From Acidipropionibacterium virtanenii (GTDB lineage: Bacteria; Actinomycetota; Actinomycetes; Propionibacteriales; Propionibacteriaceae): a stretch of 64,000 nt of DNA. This document shows positions 57,802 to 64,000 of the stretch, piece by piece (position 1 is the first letter of the stretch; each line of letters starts with the position of its first letter). The stretch lies in assembly GCF_003325455.1 (NCBI RefSeq), contig NZ_CP025198.1, forward strand, positions 3,224,001 to 3,288,000, given 5' to 3'. A model generated the notes under the pieces. That model searched no databases and was not told the DNA's origin. It saw only the letters and a list, made by a program, of their open reading frames with translations. The position numbers and the translations under genes are program-made.

Positions 57802-58737
57802 TCAGGAGAACTGGTAGGAGCTGTGTGCCTTGCCCAGCGCCTCGGCGGCGAAGATCCAGGAACCCTGGTCTCCGTCGAAGTCGTTGGTGCAGATGAGCAG
57901 TGTGCTGGTACCCGGGATGATCATCGGGTGGGTGGAGCGCAGGTTGTGGCCGGTCTCGCGGTCCGGCAGCAGGATCTGCTTCACGAGCACCCCCTCGGCG
58001 CTGAAGCACAGCACCCGGCCCTGCTCGTACATGGCGACGTAGAGGTTGCCGTCGGCGTCCACCGAGCAGGAGTCGGGGCCCTCCAGGCCGGAGAAGGTGA
58101 ACGGGACCGACGTGCCGTAGGGCGGTATCGAGACCCGGTCGTCCTCGAGCTGGATCCAGTGCAGCCGGTTGGCGGCCATCTCGGTGACCCACAGCCTGTG
58201 CTCGTCGGGGGACAGGGCCAGGCCGTTGGGGGTCGCCAGATGGGGCACCACCGGGGTGATCGAGGAGAGGTCGGCCGGCACGTGGTAGATGCCGCCGGTG
58301 GGGTTGAAGACCGGTCCTGTGAAGTCGGAGAAGTAGAACCCGCCGTCGGAGTCGAAGACCATGTCGTCGGGGACGAATCCCTTGTCAGGGGCGATGATGG
58401 TCTCCTGGTGGGAGCCGTCGGGAGCCATCGCGATGATCGAGCCGTTGTCACGCATATTGGCCAGGCAGCACAGGAAGAGCCGCCCGTCCCGGTGGATCTT
58501 GAGGGCCGAGGGGTTCTGCCCGGTCAGGGTGGTGACGACCGACAGCTCCTTGGCCGGGAGCGCCAGCCTGTACACGTTGCCCTCGAAGACGTCGACGAAG
58601 TAGAGGTCGCCGGAACGGTCGAAGCACAGCCCCTCGAGCTGCTTCGGGTCTGGGGAGACCTGGAACCAGGATTCGGCCACCTCCGCGGGGACGGTCCGCT
58701 CGTGATCGGGGATTCCCGCGAGTTCCTTCACTGACAT
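57802..58737 (-). CDS. SMP-30/gluconolactonase-like beta-propeller lactonase, 311 aa
   Basis: Repeated propeller blades are visible: LEGLCFDRSGDLYFVDVFEG, FVPDDMVFDSDGGFYFSDFT, TPNGLALSPDEHRLWVTEM and DSCSVDADGNLYVAMYEQGR. The E, N/D and D residues of these blades are the expected calcium/metal ligands of SMP-30 and Drp35 lactonases. It hydrolyses sugar lactones in the cytoplasm, consistent with a dehydrogenase in the neighbouring operon that would make a lactone. GAGGAGC precedes the ATG. Confidence 0.88.
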   Translation of the reverse strand: MSVKELAGIPDHERTVPAEVAESWFQVSPDPKQLEGLCFDRSGDLYFVDVFEGNVYRLALPAKELSVVTTLTGQNPSALKIHRDGRLFLCCLANMRDNGSIIAMAPDGSHQETIIAPDKGFVPDDMVFDSDGGFYFSDFTGPVFNPTGGIYHVPADLSSITPVVPHLATPNGLALSPDEHRLWVTEMAANRLHWIQLEDDRVSIPPYGTSVPFTFSGLEGPDSCSVDADGNLYVAMYEQGRVLCFSAEGVLVKQILLPDRETGHNLRSTHPMIIPGTSTLLICTNDFDGDQGSWIFAAEALGKAHSSYQFS

Positions 58738-58807
58738 GTTCGACGCTCCTCGGTTTCACAGGCCGCCCACGGCGGCGGCACCGGATGCCAGCCTATTCGA
58801 CGGGCCG

Positions 58808-58885
58808 ATGCGCATATCACTCGCTGGAGGCCCGATTCCGGACAGGAGGTTTCGATCCGCGCCCTCCAGCTAGCAAAATGCGCAC
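58808..58885. repeat. Dispersed palindrome, family B copy
   Basis: ATGCGCATATCACTCGCTGG on the left and CCAGCTAGCAAAATGCGCAC on the right pair across about 32 bp. The arms match the copy at 34907-34984. It lies between thiE and the lactonase gene. Confidence 0.6.
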
Positions 58886-58894
58886 GCCATCGTC

Positions 58895-59554
58895 TCAGCG
58901 AACCTCCGGGAACGCCGCCACCACCCGCCGGACCACCGCTGCCGGGTCCTCGACGCCCATGATCGCCCGCACCAGCGCGAGCCCGGCCACCCCGGTTGCG
59001 GCCAGATTCTCGGCGTCGGAGGGCCTGACATCGCCGATCGCCACCATCGGCAGCTCGGTGGCGGCGACCAGCGGCGGGTAGCCGTCCAGACCCAGGGGGG
59101 TACGTCCCGAGTTCTTCGTGGGGGTGGGCCGGAAGGGGCCGCAGCCGATGTAGTCGAGCTTGTCGGCCAGCTTCTGGGCGCCCTGAACGAGCTCCATGGT
59201 GCCGGTGGTCATCCCGATGATCGCTTCGGGGCCCAGCATCGCCCGTGCCGCCGCCACTGGCAGGTCGTCCCAGCCCAGGTGCACCCCGGCCACCGGGGCG
59301 CCGGCGTACCGGGCGGCGAAGGCCACGTCGGCGCGGTCGTCGACGATCACCCGGGTGGCCGGGGCGACGTCGCGGACGGCCTCGGCGACGGCGGTGAGCA
59401 GTTCGAGCAGCTCTGCCGTGCCGGCCTCCTTGCACCGCACTTGGATCATCCCGGCTCCGGCTGCGGCGGCTGCGGCAGCGGTCTCGACAGTGTGCCGGTC
59501 GTGACCGGAGGTCACCAGGTAGCACCGAAGGTCGAGTTCGTCCGCGCTTGTCAT
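58895..59554 (-). CDS. thiE: Thiamine-phosphate synthase ThiE, 219 aa
   Basis: An eight-strand barrel with IQVRCKEAGTAELLELL (Lys for pyrophosphate), VIVDDRADVAFAA, GVHLGWDDLPVAAAR, DYIGCGPFRPTPTKNSG (phosphate loop with TPTK) and MVAIGDVRP. It joins HMP-pyrophosphate with the thiazole phosphate to make thiamine phosphate. It is last in the leftward thiamine operon, 58 bp after the ThiD-TenA fusion, and has AAGGGG before the ATG. Confidence 0.95.
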   Translation of the reverse strand: MTSADELDLRCYLVTSGHDRHTVETAAAAAAAGAGMIQVRCKEAGTAELLELLTAVAEAVRDVAPATRVIVDDRADVAFAARYAGAPVAGVHLGWDDLPVAAARAMLGPEAIIGMTTGTMELVQGAQKLADKLDYIGCGPFRPTPTKNSGRTPLGLDGYPPLVAATELPMVAIGDVRPSDAENLAATGVAGLALVRAIMGVEDPAAVVRRVVAAFPEVR

Positions 59555-59612
59555 ACGTGTATCCCCTTGTCATCGTTCAGTGTCTGGTCGGCGCCGTGCG
59601 GCAGGTCGGGCG

Positions 59613-61208
59613 TCATGAGAGGGCCCCGGTGGTGCGCAGGGCCTGGTCGAAGAATTCGGCCTCGTGGCGGCAGGCGATGAGGTAGGCCCTGGCCGCGGCG
59701 GCCCGCTCGGCGGGCGAGGCGTCGGTCATGGCCCTCTCGGCGTGCCCGATGGCGATCCAGGTCGCGGCGGTGAAGGCGTCGTCGGAGTAGGTCTGCAGCC
59801 AGGCGGCGTAGGGATGGTCGTCGGCGACTCCGGGCATCGCGGCCCCCACCTCGGCGTACAGCCAGTAGCAGGGCAGCACGGTCGCCACGCCGACGGTGTG
59901 GCCGTCCAGGACTGTCCTGGCCACCAGGAAGTCGACGTAGGCGCTGGTCACCGGGCTGGGGGCGCAGGACCGCCCGGACAGCCAGCCGCGGTGCAGCTCG
60001 GCCTCGACGAGATGGCAGGTGGCGGCCCCTCCCGCCCAGTCGGCGACCTCGGCCGGATCGGTGGAGCCGGCCGCCACCGCGGCGAGGGCCCGCGCGTAGC
60101 CGGCGAGGTACCGGGCGTCCTGGGCCAGGTAGAAGGTGAAGGCATGCTCCGGCAGGGTGCCGTCGACCAGCGCCGTCACGAAACCGCCGCCGTGGATGCT
60201 GCGGGCCAGGTCGCTGCCGGCCCTCCACAGGGCCCGGGTCCACGGTCCGGCCGCGGGGATGGACGCCGGCGCCGGTTCGGTGCCGGGCGCCAGCTGGTCG
60301 GGGGCCTCGAGTCGCGGCGCCACGGCGTCGTCGGCCAGCCAGGGTGCGGGTGAGGCCGCGACTGCCAGACGCCGTGCCCGGTGGCCGTGGTCGACGGGGC
60401 CGTGACCCCTGCCGACGTGCAGCGCGGCGCCGTGCTCGATGGCCTCGTGGAGCCAGTCGGTGGTCCATCTCAGGGCCCGCACGGGGGTGTCACCGGCTCC
60501 TAGTCGGGTGGCCAGGGCCGAGGAGAGCGAGCATCCGGTGCCGTGCGTGCTGGTGGTCTCGACGCGGCTGCTGGGCGCCTCGGCGAGGACTCCGTCGGGG
60601 CCGACCCACAGGTTGGTGGTGAGCCGGGAGTCGAGATGGCCGGTCTTGACGATGACGGCGACCCCGGTCCGGGCGGCCCACTCCCGGGCCTGCGCGACGG
60701 CGGCGTCCTGGTCGGCGGCGGGCTCGGCGCCGGCCAGCACGGCGAGTTCGGGGATGTTGGGGGTGACGACAGTGGCCCGCCGACAGAAGCGGCGCATGGC
60801 CTCCTCGGCGTCGGGCTGCAGCAGCCGGTCGCCGCTGGTGGCGACCATGACGGGGTCGACGACGAGCACCGGGGGCCGGTGGGCGTCCAGCCAGGATTCA
60901 ACCGTCGCGATGATCCCGGCGGTGCCGAGCATGCCGGTCTTGACGGCGTCGACCACGACGTCGTCGGAGACCGATTCCAGCTGCGCGGCGAGGAAATCGA
61001 CCGGCGGGGTGTGGATGGCGCGCACCCCGGTGGTGTTCTGGGCCACCAGGCAGGTGACGACCGTCATGCCATAGCCGCCCGCCGCGGTGATGGACTTCAT
61101 GTCGGCGGCGGTGCCGGCGCCCCCGGAGGGGTCGGTCCCGGCGATCGACAGGACGCGGGGTACGCGGGCGGCCGGAGGCTCTGTGAGCGGGTGGAGGTGA
61201 GAGGTCAC
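59613..61208 (-). CDS. ThiD-TenA fusion: HMP/HMP-P kinase plus aminopyrimidine aminohydrolase, 531 aa
   Basis: Residues about 18-275 are ThiD: VLSIAGTDPSGGAGTAADMK, the VKTGML and VVDPVMVATSGD segments, and the C-terminal THGTGCSLSSALATRL anion hole with catalytic Cys. After a proline-alanine linker, residues about 310-530 are TenA (thiaminase-2 type) with FTFYLAQDARYLAGYARALA, VLPCYWLYAEVG (active-site Cys) and YSDDAFTAATWI. It phosphorylates HMP and salvages degraded thiamine pyrimidine. The GTG start lies just after the riboswitch, whose conserved 3' strand supplies the Shine-Dalgarno. Confidence 0.95.
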   Translation of the reverse strand: MTSHLHPLTEPPAARVPRVLSIAGTDPSGGAGTAADMKSITAAGGYGMTVVTCLVAQNTTGVRAIHTPPVDFLAAQLESVSDDVVVDAVKTGMLGTAGIIATVESWLDAHRPPVLVVDPVMVATSGDRLLQPDAEEAMRRFCRRATVVTPNIPELAVLAGAEPAADQDAAVAQAREWAARTGVAVIVKTGHLDSRLTTNLWVGPDGVLAEAPSSRVETTSTHGTGCSLSSALATRLGAGDTPVRALRWTTDWLHEAIEHGAALHVGRGHGPVDHGHRARRLAVAASPAPWLADDAVAPRLEAPDQLAPGTEPAPASIPAAGPWTRALWRAGSDLARSIHGGGFVTALVDGTLPEHAFTFYLAQDARYLAGYARALAAVAAGSTDPAEVADWAGGAATCHLVEAELHRGWLSGRSCAPSPVTSAYVDFLVARTVLDGHTVGVATVLPCYWLYAEVGAAMPGVADDHPYAAWLQTYSDDAFTAATWIAIGHAERAMTDASPAERAAAARAYLIACRHEAEFFDQALRTTGALS

Positions 61209-61215
61209 CGGGACA

Positions 61216-61293
61216 TCCCTTCGCTAGTCCGAACTAGATCAGGTTCCACGGGTGTGTTCTCAGCGCATCCGATCGCGCACCCCGTGTCCGGGG
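61216..61293 (-). ncRNA. TPP riboswitch (THI element)
   Basis: Read leftward, the segment has ACACGGGGTGC, GCTGAGAACACACCCG, GAACCTGATCTAGTTCGGAC and TAGCGAAGGGATG. These are the conserved blocks of the thiamine pyrophosphate riboswitch (GGGGTGC, CTGAGA, ACCTGATC, CG-AAGGGA). The final GAAGGGA also lies at Shine-Dalgarno distance from the GTG of thiD-tenA. TPP binding would sequester it, which suggests translational control. Confidence 0.93.
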
Positions 61294-61294
61294 C

Positions 61295-62809
61295 TCAGTA
61301 TGTCACGGAGTATCGGTCGTCGTACTTCCCCCCGTCCGGAAGGCGATAGGCCCTGTTCCTGCTGGTCGCCGGAGCGGTCGCCTCCACCAGGCCCGCCTCC
61401 ACCAGGCCCCTGACCTGTGGTCGCAGTGCCGGCACGCTGCGCCCGGTGGCCTGTGCCAGTTCGCGCATCGTCATCTGGTCCTGACCGCGGAGTGCGTCCA
61501 GAATTTCATCCTGCTTGTCGGTGAGTTCCGGGACGGCCCCGCCGGTCTGCACGCCCCGGACCAGGACCACCCGCACCTGGTCGATGGTGGCTTCGAACCG
61601 CGGGGCCGGGAGGCCCCGCGCACGCATCGCGGAATCCATCAGGAGGACCCCGGACCCCTGGTTCTCGCTCACCGTGGAGTCCTCGCCCGGCATCGGGACC
61701 AAGGTCAGCAGTTTGGCCAGGCTCTCGTTGCGGGACCGTGACACACCATCGGCGATGTTCTCCGCCGTGACGCCTCCCCAGAACCCGCCCGGGCTGGTCA
61801 CCTCGACCCGATCGGTGTAGATGTCCACTCCGACCTGCTGTCCACGGGCCTGGACGCTGTAGTCCCGATGGGTGAGAGCGTTCGTAATGGCCTCACGGAG
61901 AACCTCCACCGGGATCTCCGGGACATCACGGCCCGAGACCCCGTCCACGACATGAACCGTGCGGAGATTCGAGAGGACGGCGGCCACGGCGTCCTTGACC
62001 ATCAGGGGGACGGGCCCCTCGCAGATGCGGCGGTCGACGAATCTCACCGCGGCTCCCGGATCTGATTTCCGGATGTCGGGGTGGGTGGTCACGTCGATGA
62101 AGAGCTGCGGGTAGAACTGCTGAGGGTATTGACCAGCGGAGAGCATCCCGGCCAGCAGAGGCCGATCCTTCTTGTCCGTGAGGTTCAGCCTGACCCTCAC
62201 CTCATGTTCGGACTCGGCACCCGAGACCGCCCGTGAGCCGAGTCTCCTCAGGCGTTCGATCAGCGTCTGAATGAGATCCTCGTCCAGATCGTCGACCGTC
62301 GCCCCGTCCACGACCTCCCGATCGGTCCCCAGCATCTCGGTGCGATGACTCAGCAGGTAGATCTCGTATGCACTGAGCCGGACGTTCTTGTCGTCCCACC
62401 TTCGGTACGAACCTTTGCTGATTCCCTGATCCGTGACGAAGCACGGCCCCGGGGCGTCCGGCATCGGATCCACCCTCAGGTTCACCACCGGGGCCCCGTC
62501 CACGGTCATACGGTTCAGGATGTTGGGCGGTACCGGCGTGACTTTCGATCTCTCTCCAGGCTTCTCGATGAGTCCGGAGGCCACGGCGTCGATCGTCCTC
62601 TGGGCGTCGAAACCTGGAGCGGGCTCGAACTCGTGACGTTCATCAAGACCGAGCAGAATGTCTCCTCCATCGGTGTTGGCGAAGGCACTCACCGTGGCCC
62701 AGACATCTCTCGGCACCCCACCGACAGCACTCTTGGCCTCCACCGTCGCGTCATCGCTGCGCTGCCTGCGCAGGCGGTTGACGGTCTCAAGAATCTCCAT
62801 CTCTTCCAT
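61295..62809 (-). CDS. AlbA_2/Schlafen-like putative transcriptional regulator with ATP-binding domain, 504 aa
   Basis: The N-terminal domain (VEAKSAVGGVP, VSAFANTDGGDILLGLDE, about 20-110) is the AlbA_2 (Schlafen-like DNA-binding) fold. A central region with LREAITNALTHRDYS and GGFWGGVTAENIADG has the N and G boxes of a GHKL-type ATPase C-terminal part (HATPase_c_4). A C-terminal winged helix (LTDKQDEILDALRGQDQMTM, RELAQATGRSV) completes the COG2865 arrangement. Its gene is preceded by six 21-bp repeats, a likely binding array. It could also start at the internal Met 4. Confidence 0.85.
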   Translation of the reverse strand: MEEMEILETVNRLRRQRSDDATVEAKSAVGGVPRDVWATVSAFANTDGGDILLGLDERHEFEPAPGFDAQRTIDAVASGLIEKPGERSKVTPVPPNILNRMTVDGAPVVNLRVDPMPDAPGPCFVTDQGISKGSYRRWDDKNVRLSAYEIYLLSHRTEMLGTDREVVDGATVDDLDEDLIQTLIERLRRLGSRAVSGAESEHEVRVRLNLTDKKDRPLLAGMLSAGQYPQQFYPQLFIDVTTHPDIRKSDPGAAVRFVDRRICEGPVPLMVKDAVAAVLSNLRTVHVVDGVSGRDVPEIPVEVLREAITNALTHRDYSVQARGQQVGVDIYTDRVEVTSPGGFWGGVTAENIADGVSRSRNESLAKLLTLVPMPGEDSTVSENQGSGVLLMDSAMRARGLPAPRFEATIDQVRVVLVRGVQTGGAVPELTDKQDEILDALRGQDQMTMRELAQATGRSVPALRPQVRGLVEAGLVEATAPATSRNRAYRLPDGGKYDDRYSVTY

Positions 62810-62828
62810 GGCGGCACCTCAGGTCTCT

Positions 62829-62954
62829 CAGTGATGGCCTCAGTTTATACACTGAGAGCCTCAGTTCCTAGACTGATGGGGACACTTTCGTCAGTGAGGG
62901 CGTCACTTTCGTCACTGAGAGCGTCAGTCAGTCGAGTGAGGGCTCAGTGACGAT
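62829..62954. repeat. Six degenerate 21-bp tandem repeats upstream of the AlbA_2 gene
   Basis: Units start at 62829, 62850, 62871, 62892, 62913 and 62934 with no spacers. Examples are CACTGAGAGCCTCAGTTCCT and CAGTGAGGGCGTCACTTTCG. Several units contain a CTGAG-N3-CTCAG-type dyad. A period of 21 bp places every site on the same helix face. The array starts 20 bp before the ATG and runs into the 3' end of the next leftward gene (62924), whose last ten codons are made of it. Confidence 0.8.
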
Positions 62955-63583
62955 GAAGGGCTCAGCACCCTGGCTGCCAGCCCGAGGAAGAGGCGGGTCA
63001 CCGGGCCGATGCCGAAGGCGTAGACGAAGGTCGCGATGAACAGGCGGCCGCCCAGGGCCCAGCCGGCGGCCATCACCACCACCTCGATCCCCGACCGCAG
63101 CAGCGCCACCGGTTTCCCCGTGCGCGCCACCAGGCCCGTCATGAGGCCGTCGCGGGGACCGGGCCCCAAGGCCGGCGAAATGTACAGCACGGTGGCGAAG
63201 CCGTTGAGGACCACCGCCCCCAGGACCATCGTCAGGTCGGCCCACAGGGGGCCGGGCCGGCGCACCACGGAGGTGGTGGCGTCGATCACCACGCCGACGA
63301 CCACGGCGTTGGCCACGGTGCCCGGCCCGATCCGCTGGCGCAGCGGGATCCACAGCAGCAGCACGAGCACCGACAGCCCGATCGCCGCCTGGCCGGTGCT
63401 CAGCGGGGTGTGCGCCGCGATGCCCTGGTGGAGCACGTCCCAGGGCATGTTGCCCAGCCCGGAGACGATCATCAGGCCCGAGGAGACGCCGAACAGCACC
63501 AGGCCCACCAGCAGGGCGGTGATCCGCACCGGCCAGCTGCGCTCGCCCAGCAGCCCGAAACCCGCGGCGGTACCCGATGCCAT
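62924..63583 (-). CDS. YczE/YitT-like integral membrane protein, 219 aa
   Basis: About five hydrophobic segments (ITALLVGLVLFGVSSGLMIV, AIGLSVLVLLLWIPL, VVIDATTSV and others). GNMPWDVLHQGIAAHTPLST is characteristic of the YczE family, with G-PWDVL-G followed by a helical bundle. Its function is not known in detail. The ATG at 63583 is set by TATAGT (complement of 63590-63595) 6 nt upstream, a leaderless start; longer upstream frames are rejected. The C-terminal tail (SPSSSLSPHSTD) is encoded by the tandem repeat array and probably replaced the original end. Confidence 0.82.
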   Translation of the reverse strand: MASGTAAGFGLLGERSWPVRITALLVGLVLFGVSSGLMIVSGLGNMPWDVLHQGIAAHTPLSTGQAAIGLSVLVLLLWIPLRQRIGPGTVANAVVVGVVIDATTSVVRRPGPLWADLTMVLGAVVLNGFATVLYISPALGPGPRDGLMTGLVARTGKPVALLRSGIEVVVMAAGWALGGRLFIATFVYAFGIGPVTRLFLGLAARVLSPSSSLSPHSTD

Positions 63584-63666
63584 GCGAGGACTATAGGCGG
63601 ATCGGGCCGGCCGGCCCGCCGGTGCCACCGTGCGGACCGCCGGCCCCCCGGCGCCGGGAGCGGGCC

Positions 63667-64000
63667 TCAGATCCTGACGGCGATGGCCCGGCCGACCTCC
63701 TCGTCGATCTTCGTCCAGTACTCGACGATGTGGGAGCGCACCGGCTCGACGACGTCGTGGTTGAGGATCTGGTCGACGATGGTGTCCACCAGGTCGTCGC
63801 GCTCGGCGGGCGTGAACACGTCGTGCACCAGCGAGTGGGCCTGGCCGAAGTCGTCGTCGGCCGAGTGCAGGGTGGCCGCGGCGCGCACCAGGTCGCCGTC
63901 GCTGGCCCACGAGTCGTCGGCGGTGCCGGTCTGCGTGCCCCAGTCGCGCCCGTAGGAGTTCGGGGCGTAGACCGGCGCGGCGCCCGAGTGCTCGTAGCGC
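63667..64000 (-). CDS. katA: Catalase, C-terminal part (5' end off window)
   Basis: Leftward translation from the window edge gives PVYAPNSYGRDWGTQTG, then ADDDFGQAHSLVHDVFTPAE, RDDLVDTIVDQILNHDVVEP and a stop at 63667. These are the C-terminal helices of clade 3 monofunctional haem catalases (PN-YAPNSFG, DFVQA, QP-LYR-like region). Catalase breaks down hydrogen peroxide. The haem-binding and catalytic residues lie beyond base 64000. Confidence 0.88.
   Translation of the reverse strand, partial: RYEHSGAAPVYAPNSYGRDWGTQTGTADDSWASDGDLVRAAATLHSADDDFGQAHSLVHDVFTPAERDDLVDTIVDQILNHDVVEPVRSHIVEYWTKIDEEVGRAIAVRI

Noticed and set aside
62829-62954. CRISPR array
   Set aside because: The 21-bp units are contiguous and degenerate with no unique spacers, and no cas genes are nearby.
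1-64000. tRNA or rRNA genes and prophage structural genes
   Set aside because: No cloverleaf with a GGTTCGAATCC-type arm, no rRNA-like stretch and no phage integrase, capsid or tail protein was seen by eye; a covariance search would settle tRNAs.

Overview
The window is high-GC DNA with frequent GTG starts, actinobacterial gene families and many transcripts that appear to begin at or next to the start codon. This fits a Gram-positive actinobacterium. I infer the family Propionibacteriaceae (an Acidipropionibacterium-like organism) from overall character only. I see no rRNA, no recognisable tRNA, no CRISPR array and no replication origin.

Left third (1-21240), accessory region. A leftward, tightly overlapping three-gene operon encodes a SNF2-type helicase (7614-10523), a 1600-residue Eco57I/PglX-like adenine methylase (2822-7624) and a giant DEAD/DEAH helicase that runs off the left edge. 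The order resembles the drmD-drmMI-helicase part of class 1 DISARM, but the third protein looks more like the very large DUF1998-type helicases such as DruE, so the exact system is open. An ISAs1-family insertion sequence with clear inverted repeats and an 8-9 bp target duplication lies just upstream. It is followed by a DUF262/HNH (GmrSD-like) protein, a lower-GC gene with a PD-(D/E)XK-like motif, a convergent ImmA/IrrE-type metallopeptidase, small conserved proteins, several decayed genes, and a TacA-TacT-like toxin-antitoxin pair with a readable promoter and operator.

Middle (21239-43386), carbohydrate and housekeeping genes. Two paralogous lacI/alpha-galactosidase (GH36) modules face each other across a sugar ABC transporter (binding protein plus two permeases, no ATPase) and a glycerophosphodiesterase. 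Both promoters carry TCTAC/GTAGA palindromes. Then come MgtC, an aldo/keto reductase, a C69 dipeptidase, two paralogous proteins of unknown function flanking the corpse of an AAA ATPase gene, and a secreted coiled-coil CHAP protein.

Right third (42367-64000). A LacI regulator precedes a complete ytfQRT-yjfF-like (galactofuranose-type) ABC transporter, then a large secreted PA14-GH2-LamG glycosidase. Together these suggest extracellular release and import of a sugar, possibly galactofuranose. Next are an Fn3 surface protein, a polyol/inositol-like catabolic operon (MFS transporter, TIM-barrel isomerase, Gfo/Idh/MocA dehydrogenase) divergent from another LacI regulator, and an SMP-30 lactonase. 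Thiamine genes follow (ThiE, a ThiD-TenA fusion and a TPP riboswitch). An AlbA_2/Schlafen-like regulator is preceded by six 21-bp tandem repeats. A YczE-like membrane protein and the 3' part of a catalase gene end the window.

Two families of dispersed intergenic palindromes occur between genes across the window.
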